From contig QHNF01000048.1 of assembly GCA_003218345.1 (NCBI GenBank), forward strand, positions 609-11,761: a DNA stretch of 11,153 nt, in the 5' to 3' direction. The position numbers and the translations under genes were made by a program. The DNA is from Verrucomicrobiota bacterium. GTDB lineage: Bacteria; Verrucomicrobiota; Verrucomicrobiia; Chthoniobacterales; UBA10450. The number at the start of each line of letters is the position of its first letter. Position 1 is the stretch's first letter. The notes under the pieces are model-generated. The model made no database searches and was not told the origin of the DNA. It saw only the letters and a list, made by a program, of their open reading frames with translations. Of this stretch, positions 1 to 6,859 are shown piece after piece.

Positions 1-1
1 G

Positions 2-91
2 CAGATTGAAGCGCTTAGTGCGGGGTTGCAGAAGGTGAACGCGCAAGTCCAGATGAGCAAACCTGCGTCACAAGTGGTCAACAATCCCTAA
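2..91 (+). CDS. C-terminal end of a protein, possibly a tail-fibre/S74-type domain protein (partial)
   Basis: An open frame enters at the left edge and ends in TAA at 89-91, giving 29 residues that begin QIEALSAGLQKVNAQVQ and end in SQVVNNP. The first half has heptad-like spacing of I, L, L and V with Gln and Lys between, as in a short coiled coil. The Ala/Gln/Lys-rich tail ending in NNP resembles, from memory, the extreme C-terminus of tail-fibre-domain proteins carrying an intramolecular chaperone (peptidase S74), where a trimeric coiled coil follows the chaperone. The catalytic or chaperone part lies outside the window, so the product name is tentative. The reading frame itself is supported by codon use and by the next ORF starting only after it stops. 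Confidence 0.5.
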   Translation, partial: QIEALSAGLQKVNAQVQMSKPASQVVNNP

Positions 92-145
92 AGCCGCTAT
101 CGATAAGTGAATAGAACAACGGTTTCCGCAAAAGATCAAAAGGCA

Positions 146-403
146 ATGACAGGGACAGTTAATATTATCACCGCCGTATATATCGGCGACAACACCGAAT
201 ACGCCTACGAAAAGAACAAGGCGTATGGCTTAAAACTAACCCAGGATGATCAATTCCCTATTGTCGTGACGGGCTTAAAGGAATTCTCTACAGAAGAAGA
301 GGAAACCAAACAAAGACTTGTCTATTCTCCTCTGAACAACATGCTCGGTCATTGGGACGAGATCAGGAATACAATGGGGACATTCACGGAGGAAAATATC
401 TAA
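146..403 (+). CDS. Small hypothetical protein (about 85 aa), AT-rich
   Basis: I do not recognise this protein. The frame is open from a GTG at 107, but I prefer the ATG at 146 because an AAAGG-like purine run lies just upstream and nothing similar precedes the GTG; the longer form would be 98 aa. The product begins MTGTVNIITAVYIGDN. It is acidic, with a run of four Glu in the middle, and has alternating hydrophobic positions in the first half suggestive of a small beta-rich fold, with no membrane segment or signal peptide. Its base composition is clearly more AT-rich than the genes to the right, and Lys codons and A-ending codons are frequent, which may indicate acquisition. It sits between the end of the previous gene and the FHA gene with no visible shared operon signal. 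Confidence 0.5.
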   Translation: MTGTVNIITAVYIGDNTEYAYEKNKAYGLKLTQDDQFPIVVTGLKEFSTEEEETKQRLVYSPLNNMLGHWDEIRNTMGTFTEENI

Positions 404-536
404 GCGGCAGGCGAGTCGCTAGGGTTAGTTGCTCAAGTCTAATGCGAACTGAATCCTGGCAACCGAACCTGGGTGCTCTGTAACCGAAAGAATCGCTCGA
501 CCAAATGCTAAATTTTCGGCAGATTGCATCGGTAAC

Positions 537-1028
537 ATGCCAAAGCTTATCATCAGCGGGACAACACACGAACTCGTTGACGACCTGGTCACAATTGGAC
601 GCGGTCCGGACAACACGATAATCATAAACAATCCTTCGGTCTCGACCCGCCACGCGCAGTTGCAGTTGGCTGGCGAAACGTATCGGTTGAAAGATCTCGA
701 TTCGACCAATGGCACACACGTTAACGGTATTCCGGTCACCGAAACATTGCTTCGTTTTGATGATCGGATCCGATTTGGTGCCATCAAGGCCCGCTACGAA
801 TCCGATGCGAGCGGATCGCAACCGCTGCCTCAGCTTGAAGAGATCAAGGCTAGGCCGGCAGAATTGAGTGCAGCGCCGGTCGACTTTACCAATGCTTCCC
901 CGTTCCCGCGCCAAAGACAGCAGAGCGACTCCGTTCGCACTGGAATTTTCATCGGCTTGGCAGTTGTCCTACTTGTGTTTCTGGGGAGCATGCTGGCAGT
1001 GCTCATGATGCACGCGCCGGCATTGTAA
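537..1028 (+). CDS. FHA-domain protein with C-terminal membrane anchor
   Basis: Forkhead-associated domains bind phosphothreonine peptides. Residues 1-88 form a complete FHA domain: GR at 21-22, the SVSTRH block at 34-39 (phosphate-contacting Ser and His), then DSTNGTHVNG at 55-64 with the conserved NG pairs. A Pro/Ala-rich linker of about 45 residues (90-135) follows, then one hydrophobic helix at about 137-158 (IFIGLAVVLLVFLG...) close to the C-terminus. The topology implied is a cytoplasmic FHA domain tethered to the inner membrane by a tail anchor. The ATG at 537 starts directly on the first FHA strand (PKLIISG), so little can be missing at the N-terminus, although there is no strong ribosome binding site. 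No Ser/Thr kinase gene is in the window, so the partner is unknown. The FHA assignment is very secure; the role is not. Confidence 0.9.
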   Translation: MPKLIISGTTHELVDDLVTIGRGPDNTIIINNPSVSTRHAQLQLAGETYRLKDLDSTNGTHVNGIPVTETLLRFDDRIRFGAIKARYESDASGSQPLPQLEEIKARPAELSAAPVDFTNASPFPRQRQQSDSVRTGIFIGLAVVLLVFLGSMLAVLMMHAPAL

Positions 1029-1036
1029 GTCGTTGT

Positions 1037-1071
1037 TTCGAGCGCAGTGAAGCGCACTCGAGGAATTTCTC
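1037..1071. repeat. Possible decayed dispersed repeat
   Basis: TTCGAGCGCAGTGAAGCGCA and the following CTCGAGGAATTTCTC resemble, from memory, a short repeat found many times in soil Verrucomicrobiota and Acidobacteriota genomes (TTTCGAGCGCAGCGAGGAAT type). It contains a direct AGCGC repeat and imperfect CGAG/CTCG pairing. It lies in the 120-base gap between the FHA and HAD genes. Only one copy is in the window, so this is a weak call. Confidence 0.3.
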
Positions 1072-1148
1072 ATTGCTAAAAGAAGGCTCGTGCTTAATTG
1101 CACGTTCGCTGAAGAGCAGTAAGAGATGTTTCGATCCCGTTCGACGTG

Positions 1149-1838
1149 ATGAAAATGCAAAAACGCCTGCTTCTCTTCGACATCGATGGCACGTTGATCC
1201 ATTCGGGCGGCGCGGGTGTGTACGCACTAAAGTCCGTCTTAAAAGAGCGCTTCGGTATTGCTGATGATCTGCGCGACATCGAGATCGCGGGTATGACCGA
1301 TTCAGGCATCGTGGTCAGCATACTAAAAAAGCACAACATTCCCGCCACTAACGAAAATGTGAGCGCGTTTCTGGATAGCTACGTGCATTTTCTCTCGTTG
1401 GAATTACCGCGTCGCAAAGGCAAAGTGCTTCCCGGCGTGCTGAAGTTGCTCGAACGACTCAAGTCGCGGCCGCATCTTGTGCTCGCGCTACTCACTGGAA
1501 ATGTCTCCCGCGGCGCGCAACTAAAGCTTGAACACTATGGCGTCTGGCACTTTTTTGAATTTGGCGCGTTTGCTGACGATCATCGGGACCGAAACCGGCT
1601 CGGGCCATTCGCTCGCGCGCGTGCAGAGGAAAAGCATGGCCGCGCGTTCTCCGCCTCCGAGATCGACGTAATTGGGGACACGCCGCGCGATATCGCGTGC
1701 GGCAAATCATTCGGGGCGCGCACGATCGCGGTCGCAACGGGCACATGGAGCCGTGATGACCTTGCAAAATATCAGCCGGACTTCCTGATCGAAGACCTTT
1801 CAGATGTGGAATCCATAATCAATACGCTCGGATGGTGA
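1149..1838 (+). CDS. HAD-superfamily hydrolase, phosphoglycolate phosphatase-like
   Basis: A soluble phosphatase of about 229 aa with the four HAD motifs. Numbered from the GTG at 1146 these are: motif I DIDGT (12-16, nucleophile D12 and acid/base D14), motif II LLTGN (115-119), a candidate motif III Lys at 127, and motif IV GDTPRD (177-182, D178 and D182 for magnesium). Residues 21-95 form a helical cap inserted after motif I, as in subfamily IA enzymes such as phosphoglycolate phosphatase. The length is normal. GTG 1146, ATG 1149 and ATG 1155 all compete as starts, with no good ribosome binding site for any; I chose ATG 1149. The true substrate cannot be read from sequence, since this family covers phosphoglycolate, sugar phosphates and nucleotides. 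The STAS gene follows after 22 bases and is probably co-transcribed. Confidence 0.88.
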   Translation: MKMQKRLLLFDIDGTLIHSGGAGVYALKSVLKERFGIADDLRDIEIAGMTDSGIVVSILKKHNIPATNENVSAFLDSYVHFLSLELPRRKGKVLPGVLKLLERLKSRPHLVLALLTGNVSRGAQLKLEHYGVWHFFEFGAFADDHRDRNRLGPFARARAEEKHGRAFSASEIDVIGDTPRDIACGKSFGARTIAVATGTWSRDDLAKYQPDFLIEDLSDVESIINTLGW

Positions 1839-1860
1839 TCCATTGACGATTGAAGGGTTG

Positions 1861-2208
1861 ATGAAAAAAAACGGTTCGCCAGCCGCCCCAATGCCGGGTC
1901 AAGACCGCCCCAATGTCCTGCCGCTTAAGGGCGAAATCGATCTGCACGTTTCCCCTGCCGTCACGGCATCACTCAACGCAATGATCGAGAAAAAACCGCA
2001 ACGCTTGGTGGTAGATCTTTCGCACGTGACTTACATCGACAGCGCGGGTCTGGCGGCTCTTATTGGAGCAATGCAGAACGTCGAGAGCTACGGAGGCCAA
2101 TTCTTGCTCGCCGGCTTGCAGGAAACCGTACGCTCGATTTTTGAAATCTCGCGGCTTGATCAAGTGTTTCAGATTTTCCCAGACGTAGATGCTGCGCTGG
2201 CTGGGTAG
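1861..2208 (+). CDS. STAS-domain anti-sigma factor antagonist (SpoIIAA/RsbV-like)
   Basis: Proteins of this family bind anti-sigma kinases or act as scaffolds, and are switched off by phosphorylation of a Ser in the STAS domain. The domain is complete: GEIDLHVSPAV near the start (strand and first helix), then VVDLSHVTYIDSAGLAALI, where the Ser of the IDSAG motif is the expected phosphorylation site, and a closing helix after LLAGL...VRSIFEISRLDQVF. Length (115 aa) is normal for a single-domain STAS protein, with a short N-terminal extension of about 20 residues. An in-frame TTG at 1843 is possible, but ATG 1861 has a GAAGGG run about five bases upstream, which decides the start. The TAG stop lies inside the inverted repeat at 2202-2225. 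No RsbW-like kinase gene is nearby, so it might equally serve another pathway such as lipid transport (MlaB-like) or signalling. Confidence 0.88.
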   Translation: MKKNGSPAAPMPGQDRPNVLPLKGEIDLHVSPAVTASLNAMIEKKPQRLVVDLSHVTYIDSAGLAALIGAMQNVESYGGQFLLAGLQETVRSIFEISRLDQVFQIFPDVDAALAG

Positions 2209-2351
2209 CGCACGCGTCTCGCGTGTTGGTTTCGACGTCTCGCCGAAACAGGCTTTCCATGAGTTCACAATCTAGCGAGAAGCGTCGTATACAAGAAAAG
2301 TCCACGATCGCGAGAACGCGCTCGCAGCACGCGAGACGCGTGCGCTACCCA
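2202..2351. repeat. REP/MITE-like element with perfect 24-bp terminal inverted repeats
   Basis: Positions 2202-2225 and 2328-2351 are exact reverse complements over 24 bases, separated by 102 bases. Each arm contains a hairpin of its own (2211-2225, CACGCG-TCT-CGCGTG; 2328-2342, CACGCG-AGA-CGCGTG). Two more hairpins lie inside: 2229-2249 (GTTTCG/CGAAAC plus CG/CG, with one mismatched pair and a TCT loop) and 2310-2325 (GCGAG/CTCGC). Four tandem stem-loops between convergent genes recall bacterial interspersed mosaic elements or a small non-autonomous transposon. The TAG stop of the STAS gene (2206-2208) and that of the opposite GT4 gene (2345-2347 on the - strand) both lie in the arms. As RNA the full stem would be very stable, so the element could act as a two-way terminator or 3'-end protector, though no T-run is present. 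No target-site duplication was recognised. Confidence 0.8.
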
Positions 2352-3442
2352 CAGGCTGCCGACAAAACTGCCAATGTTTGCTCGACGCTTTTTGCGATGT
2401 CGAATTGTGATGCGCGCGCAATGATGGTCGATCTTGCCGAGTCACGCCTCGACACATCCGACCAAAACTGGATCGCATCGCGCAGTCGCGTAATGTCACT
2501 GGGAAGATCGACAATTGATCCGTGGATCGCGTCTTCGAGAATTTCGCTGAAGCCATTGGAACGCGTTGTGATCACGGGCAATCCGCAGGCGAGCGCTTCG
2601 AGGCACGCATTGGAAAACGGATCGTAAATTGTAGGCAGGATGAAAATATCCGCAGCCGCGTAAACGCACACAAGATCCGTAACTTCGCCCAGAAACTTAA
2701 CACGCTTTGATTTGTAAAGACGCTGGTTTCCACGGCCTGCAACGAGCATCCACAGCTTTGGGTTCTGACACAGCGCCGCCGCTTCGATTGCGAAAAGTAG
2801 TCCTTTACGGTGCCAGCCAGAGCCGGCAAACAGCAGCGCGATTTGATCTGGCTTTAATTTCAAATCGTCGCGCGATTTTTCGCGAAGCTCAGGATCGAAC
2901 CGGAATTTATCGATTGGAATACCGTTGCGAACGATGTCGATCTTGTGAGCGGGATAGCCATAAAAATCGATGATTTCGTTTTTGACCATTTGTGAGGCGG
3001 CAATCACGCGCCCAGCGTTGCGATCTGCAAAAAGCGATTTCTCCAGATGCAACAGATCGCGATGTTTGCGGTTGAGAGCGCGAACAAATCGTTTCAGAGG
3101 CAGTTCGAATTTTCTTCTGCGCCCAAGCCAGGCGCGATGCACTCCATCGCCAGCGCGGTAAACGTCGCAACTCCAGACGCGCTCGAGGCTCAACAAGGCA
3201 TCGCAGCAAATCTGCGACCGGATTTGCTCTAGCTCATCGGCAAATCCAATACTCGATTTTGCGCCGAGGCGCGTGATCGTTCCAAACGGCCAGTTCTCCT
3301 GCCGCCATTCTTTTGTGGTAATAAGATGCACATCATGTCCGGCTTCGACTACTCCCTGTGCGAGCCGTTCCAAGTAGGCTTCCGCGCCGCCAGTCGGTGA
3401 ATAGCCGCGCCGGACAAAACCGATCGTGAGTTTTGTTGTCAT
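2345..3442 (-). CDS. GT4 glycosyltransferase, WaaG-like LPS core transferase
   Basis: A complete GT-B fold enzyme of 365 aa, about the length of WaaG (UDP-glucose:heptosyl-LPS glucosyltransferase). The N-terminal half opens with TIGFVRRGYSPTGGAE, carrying the glycine loop for acceptor binding (GGA at 18-20). The middle has YRAGDGVHRAWLGRR (95-109), which I associate with WaaG-like proteins. The nucleotide-sugar half has VRNGIP (171-176), FAGSGWHRKGL (205-215) and the donor-binding block DPFSNACLEALACGLPVI (274-291), in which D274 and E282 stand in the place of the EX7E pair. The ATG at 3442 is the only reasonable start. It points away from the main cluster and shares the 3442-3671 gap with the oxygenase gene. 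The last codons lie in the inverted-repeat element. The sugar donor (glucose, galactose or other) cannot be told. Confidence 0.88.
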   Translation of the reverse strand: MTTKLTIGFVRRGYSPTGGAEAYLERLAQGVVEAGHDVHLITTKEWRQENWPFGTITRLGAKSSIGFADELEQIRSQICCDALLSLERVWSCDVYRAGDGVHRAWLGRRRKFELPLKRFVRALNRKHRDLLHLEKSLFADRNAGRVIAASQMVKNEIIDFYGYPAHKIDIVRNGIPIDKFRFDPELREKSRDDLKLKPDQIALLFAGSGWHRKGLLFAIEAAALCQNPKLWMLVAGRGNQRLYKSKRVKFLGEVTDLVCVYAAADIFILPTIYDPFSNACLEALACGLPVITTRSNGFSEILEDAIHGSIVDLPSDITRLRDAIQFWSDVSRRDSARSTIIARASQFDIAKSVEQTLAVLSAACG

Positions 3443-3670
3443 TCAGGCGATCCAGTTAACCACTACGGGGAAGATGACCAGCTTTACTTATTCATAAAAC
3501 ATTTGTCGATGTCATGAAGCTCGGTCCGGCAGCATAACTGAGCTCCTTCTCCTTGAAGACTCATTAGTCGTAAAATGCGGCTACCGATTTCAGGTCTTGA
3601 CGCTTGTACCCTATCCGTCATGGTTACTGTCAGTATGGTTGCAACCGCATTGGCTACACAAAGAGCAAGC
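3443..3670. other. Divergent intergenic region (228 bases)
   Basis: This stretch separates the leftward GT4 gene from the rightward oxygenase gene and should hold promoters for both. I see no convincing sigma-70 pair: TTGACG at 3597-3602 has no good -10 hexamer at the right distance, and TTGAAG at 3553 with TAAAAT at 3571 has a spacer of only 12 bases. The frame of the oxygenase is open from an ATG at 3575, so the right third could instead encode a 32-residue N-terminal extension; its sequence (a hydrophobic stretch rich in Val, Ala and Thr) does not look like part of the enzyme fold. Confidence 0.5.
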
Positions 3671-4303
3671 ATGCTTGATCTCGAGCGCTTGCGCGCAACT
3701 CCGCTAAACCGCGATCCTTTCGATTATCTTGTCGTGCCGACGTTCATTCACGCAGATGCGCTCGGGGCGATCAATGGCGACTATCCGGCTATCGAAAAGT
3801 CCGGCAGCTTTCCGCTTGCGGAAGTAACGTTCGGACCCGCGCTCGGAGACTTGGTGGAGCAGCTGAACGGGGACGAGTTCCGCTGCGCGATTGAGGAGAA
3901 ATTCGGTATCGACCTCACAGGTCGCCCGACGATGGTTACGGTGCGTGGCCGTTGCAGCGAGAAGGACGGTCGCATCCATACCGATTCACTCACCAAGATC
4001 GTCACGGTGCTTATTTACGTAAATCGAAATTGGGAGGAGGGCGGCGGCCGGCTACGGCTGCTGCGCTCCGCGAGCGACCTTGACGACATGGTAGCGGAGG
4101 TTCCCCCGACCGAGGGGACGCTGCTGGCATTTCGCCGCAGCGACAACTCGTGGCACGGACACAAGCCTTTCAGCGGCCCACGGCGTGTGATTCAGTTTAA
4201 CTGGGTCACCCGCCAGAGCGTTGTCGATCGGGAGCTAAAGCGGCACCGATTTTCGGCGTGGACAAAAAAATTGCGCGGAATTTTCGGTCGTCACAAAATC
4301 TAA
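3671..4303 (+). CDS. 2-oxoglutarate/Fe(II)-dependent oxygenase
   Basis: A prolyl-4-hydroxylase-like double-stranded beta-helix enzyme of about 210 aa; such enzymes use iron and 2-oxoglutarate to hydroxylate a substrate. Numbered from the upstream ATG at 3575, the iron ligands are H135 and D137 (IHTDSLTK) and H194 or H196 (NSWHGHKPF), followed by the likely 2-oxoglutarate-binding Arg at 203/204 (PRRVIQFNW). The stretch KIVTVLIYVN...GGRLRLLRS between them is the core of the fold. I chose ATG 3671 because AAAGAG lies upstream and the enzyme-like sequence begins with MLDLERLRATPL; ATG 3635 or 3575 remain possible. The C-terminus is basic (KKLRGIFGRHK), perhaps for membrane contact. Its close resemblance, from memory, to rhizobial proteins and a higher GC content suggest transfer. 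Its place before glycosyltransferases suggests a sugar or lipid substrate, which is inference. Confidence 0.85.
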   Translation: MLDLERLRATPLNRDPFDYLVVPTFIHADALGAINGDYPAIEKSGSFPLAEVTFGPALGDLVEQLNGDEFRCAIEEKFGIDLTGRPTMVTVRGRCSEKDGRIHTDSLTKIVTVLIYVNRNWEEGGGRLRLLRSASDLDDMVAEVPPTEGTLLAFRRSDNSWHGHKPFSGPRRVIQFNWVTRQSVVDRELKRHRFSAWTKKLRGIFGRHKI

Positions 4304-4366
4304 AGCCGCGTTGCAGGCGGTGCATGGGCGGGTTAATTTGGCAGCTGTTCAAAATTCGGGCGCTGA

Positions 4367-5539
4367 GTGAATCCGAACTATCTTCATTCGAAACCTTTCT
4401 CGCGCATTCTGCTGATCAAGCCTTCGGCGCTGGGCGATGTCGTGCATACGGTGCCGGCATTGGTGAAATTGCGGGCGCGCTATCCGCAGGCACGCATCGA
4501 CTGGCTAATCACGCGGGAAAATGCGGAGATCATCCGCTGTCATCCGGCGCTTTCAAATGCTGTCATTTTTCCGCGCCGGGGATTTGGAAAAGATTGGCGC
4601 GCAACTACAGCAATGCTTGAACTGCTACAGCAATTGCGGCGGGCTCAATACGATCTTGTGATCGATCTGCACGGACAGTTGCGATCGATTTTTTTTGGGC
4701 TTGTCACCGGTTGCAAAACACGAATTGGTTTCGATCGGCCGGGACGGCGTTCAGCCGGCGAGCCGCGTCGCGGCTGGCGCGGCGCACGCGAGGGCTCATG
4801 GCTCGCATACACGCATCGCATCCCAATCCCGACGCTCGATGTGCATGCGATCGATCGTTACCTTTGGATCGCACCGATGCTCGGGCTGGACGATGCGCCG
4901 CCGGACGGGACGATTTATCTGCCGCCAGAAACTGCGCAACGCGTCGATGCGCTGCTTGAGCGGCATGGGGTCGCAGAGCCGGTTGCTGCAATCGTGCCAG
5001 GCACTATTTGGGAAACCAAACACTGGCGTGTAGAAGGTTTCGCCGATGTGGCGCGGTACCTGATTTCATCGGGATTCGGCGTCGTATTGCTGGGTGTAAA
5101 TCGCGACCGTGAACGTTGCCGCGAGATCAATGCGGCGGTCAGACGCGTACACAACTTATGTGGACAGACGAGCCCCGCTGAGCTTGCCTCCATAATTGAG
5201 CGCGCTGGGATTTGCGTCACCAACGATTCTGGCTCGATGCATCTGGCTGTCGCGCTCCGGCGCCCGGTCGTGAGTATCTTTGGACCCACAAACCCGCGCA
5301 CCATTGGCCCGTACCATCGCGACGAATCGGTCGTGCGGCTCGATCTGCCGTGCTCGCCATGCAATTTTCGCCGCCTCACGCAATGCCCTTATGATCATCG
5401 CTGCATGCGAGACGTCAGCGCGAACATGGTAATTCAAAGAATCGAGCGGGAACTGCAATCAGCTCCTTCGGCGGTTGAACGCCGAAGCTCCAGACTTCGT
5501 CACAGCGACACTTTACTTGCTCCACGTTCGCCAGAATAA
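4367..5539 (+). CDS. waaF: GT9 lipopolysaccharide heptosyltransferase (WaaF/WaaC family)
   Basis: Transfers L-glycero-D-manno-heptose from ADP-heptose to the LPS inner core at the cytoplasmic face of the inner membrane. The start of the fold reads ILLIKPSALGDVVHTVPAL (14-32), the classic GT9 N-terminus with the catalytic Asp of the GD pair at 24. The donor half has VPGTIWETKHW (210-220) and NDSGSMHLAVALRRPVVSIF (286-305). A cysteine set at 329, 332, 340 and 346 (PCSPC...CPYDHRCM) matches the motif usual in heptosyltransferase II and relatives. At 390 aa it is longer than the usual 340-350: residues 364-390 form an extra Ser/Arg-rich tail encoded by a palindromic repeat at 5466-5487. The GTG at 4367 starts 13 residues before the first strand; the ribosome binding site is weak. 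The next gene begins 9 bases after its stop. The family is sure; the exact heptose position is not. Confidence 0.88.
   Translation: MNPNYLHSKPFSRILLIKPSALGDVVHTVPALVKLRARYPQARIDWLITRENAEIIRCHPALSNAVIFPRRGFGKDWRATTAMLELLQQLRRAQYDLVIDLHGQLRSIFFGLVTGCKTRIGFDRPGRRSAGEPRRGWRGAREGSWLAYTHRIPIPTLDVHAIDRYLWIAPMLGLDDAPPDGTIYLPPETAQRVDALLERHGVAEPVAAIVPGTIWETKHWRVEGFADVARYLISSGFGVVLLGVNRDRERCREINAAVRRVHNLCGQTSPAELASIIERAGICVTNDSGSMHLAVALRRPVVSIFGPTNPRTIGPYHRDESVVRLDLPCSPCNFRRLTQCPYDHRCMRDVSANMVIQRIERELQSAPSAVERRSSRLRHSDTLLAPRSPE
5466..5487. repeat. Palindromic REP-like stem-loop inside a coding end
   Basis: CTTCGGCG (5466-5473) and CGCCGAAG (5480-5487) pair perfectly around a six-base GTTGAA loop, with AGC/GCT (5461-5463 and 5487-5489) as possible extra pairing. 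It falls in the reading frame of the GT9 gene beyond the last conserved helix and reads there as PSAVERRS. Such GC-rich hairpins are usual between genes, so its place inside the frame suggests insertion near the original stop codon, followed by read-through. Confidence 0.6.
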
Positions 5540-5548
5540 TGCTACGCG

Positions 5549-6772
5549 ATGCTGGGTGAAACCTTAGACGCCCCTCCTCCAGGAGCTTATCTCACCCCAC
5601 CAGCGACGCGTATTTTACCAAAGTATTTGCTTTATTCGATTTTCGCGCGCATCGGCGGTTCCGGTCTGGACACCGATGCATTTGAAACATTGCGCGCATC
5701 CTATCGGGGCGGATTTCTCGGGAAAGCAGTCGCCTACGACAATCGGCAACAGGAAATTCCCGCATCGTTTATTCATTCTCTGCGCTGGCATCCGGTGCGC
5801 CTCATCTCATTTCTCGAGCGGCCTTACTATTATGGCGCGAAAAAAAAGTATCTTGATTGGATGGCATCCCGGCACCTGACAACCGGACGTTACGACTTAT
5901 TTCACAGCTGGTCGGGTGACTGTTTACGCTCGCTGCAGGTAGCGAAACAGCGCGGCATCCCTTCGATCGTCGAGATTCCAACCTGGCATCGCGACGGCGG
6001 CAAAGAAAAAGTGGATCGATTGAAAAGTGCCGAATCGAGAAGTAAGACGGCGGGTCCTCGAAGTTGGAAAACCAGACTGTTGCTTGAGCGGAAGCGTTTC
6101 ATTGAAGAATACGAACTCGCGGATTTGCTGCTCGTTTTATCAGAGGAGGCGGCGAGCACCTTTCGCGTACGCGGTTTCCCGGAAGAAAAACTATTTTACC
6201 TGCCGCGCGGCGTGGATGTCGAGCGCTTCAAGCCGGGTGAGCGGCCGGCAAAATTCCGTGCTGTCTTTTCCGGCGCGTTGATCAAGCGAAAGGGCATTCA
6301 CCATTTGCTTGAGGCTTGGCACCGTCTCAATCTGGCAGACGCTGAGTTATGGTTGATCGGTTACGTCCACGAGGAAGCAAAGCCTTATCTCAAGCAATTT
6401 TGGCGCGATAATATTCGCGTCGCAGGATTTGTGCGCGATCCGGAGAATTATCTTGACCAGGGGACGATCCATGTTTTTCCGTCGCAATGGGAGGGCAGTG
6501 CCAAAGTGACGTATGAAGCGGCGGCGTGCGCATTGCCTCAAATCACCACACGCGAGGCGGGTGATGTCGTGCGCGATGGCATTGAGGGAATCATCATAAA
6601 GCCGGGAGATGTCAACGCGATCGCATCGGCGGTCGAACATCTGCATCGACATCCTGAACTCGTTGAGCAGATGGGCAGCGCGGCGAGACGTCGCGTGGTG
6701 GAAAATTTCACGTGGGACCATTTTCGAACGCGACTCTTGGACGCATACGAAACCGCGATGCGAATGGCGTGA
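5549..6772 (+). CDS. GT4 family glycosyltransferase
   Basis: A GT-B glycosyltransferase of 407 aa. The acceptor half contains YDLFHSWSGDCLRSL (115-129) and IPSIVEIPTWHRDGG (137-151). The donor half has YLPRGVDVERFKP (217-229), the phosphate-contacting loop SGALIKRKGIHHLLEAW (241-257) and FPSQWEGSAKVTYEAAACAL (310-329) with the paired Glu of the EX7E motif at 315 and 323. There is no membrane segment; a basic stretch around 152-183 may meet the membrane surface. It lies between the two GT9 genes in the same direction, so it probably adds a hexose or related sugar to the LPS core, but donor and linkage cannot be read. The start at 5549 is 9 bases after the previous stop and lacks a clear ribosome binding site, fitting translational coupling; an ATG overlapping the previous stop is out of frame. 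Confidence 0.87.
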   Translation: MLGETLDAPPPGAYLTPPATRILPKYLLYSIFARIGGSGLDTDAFETLRASYRGGFLGKAVAYDNRQQEIPASFIHSLRWHPVRLISFLERPYYYGAKKKYLDWMASRHLTTGRYDLFHSWSGDCLRSLQVAKQRGIPSIVEIPTWHRDGGKEKVDRLKSAESRSKTAGPRSWKTRLLLERKRFIEEYELADLLLVLSEEAASTFRVRGFPEEKLFYLPRGVDVERFKPGERPAKFRAVFSGALIKRKGIHHLLEAWHRLNLADAELWLIGYVHEEAKPYLKQFWRDNIRVAGFVRDPENYLDQGTIHVFPSQWEGSAKVTYEAAACALPQITTREAGDVVRDGIEGIIIKPGDVNAIASAVEHLHRHPELVEQMGSAARRRVVENFTWDHFRTRLLDAYETAMRMA

Positions 6773-6841
6773 TAATGTCCCACCCAAAGATGGGCGATTT
6801 CCCTGGCGCGCCGAAGCCCTGGTCAACGGGCAAAATTGCCT

Positions 6842-6859
6842 CGGTCGCCGCGGCGACCG
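6842..6859. repeat. Perfect 18-bp palindrome in an intergenic gap
   Basis: CGGTCGCCGCGGCGACCG is an uninterrupted palindrome 16 bases upstream of the second GT9 start. The surrounding 103-base gap (6773-6875) also holds GCCC/GGGC and CCCA/TGGG inverted pairs. No T-run follows, so a Rho-independent terminator is unlikely. It may be a REP-like unit, an operator for a dimeric regulator, or an RNA hairpin that affects translation of the next gene. Confidence 0.6.

Noticed and set aside
384..914. 176-codon - strand ORF opposite the FHA gene
   Set aside because: It is the shadow of the FHA frame; the Cys/Arg-rich translation has no domain, while the + strand shows full FHA motifs.
1149..1838. HAD protein as GmhB of the ADP-heptose pathway
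   Set aside because: It has a helical cap after motif I, as in phosphoglycolate phosphatases, whereas GmhB is capless with a cysteine-bound zinc loop that is not seen here.
2223..2627. Long + strand ORF of 134 codons across the repeat and the 3' end of the GT4 gene
   Set aside because: It is antisense to a clear glycosyltransferase and covers a palindromic repeat; the translation is rich in Arg and Ser with no recognisable domain.
3553..3576. TTGAAG and TAAAAT as a promoter before the oxygenase gene
   Set aside because: The spacer is only 12 bases, too short for a sigma-70 promoter, and the phylum's promoter consensus is uncertain.
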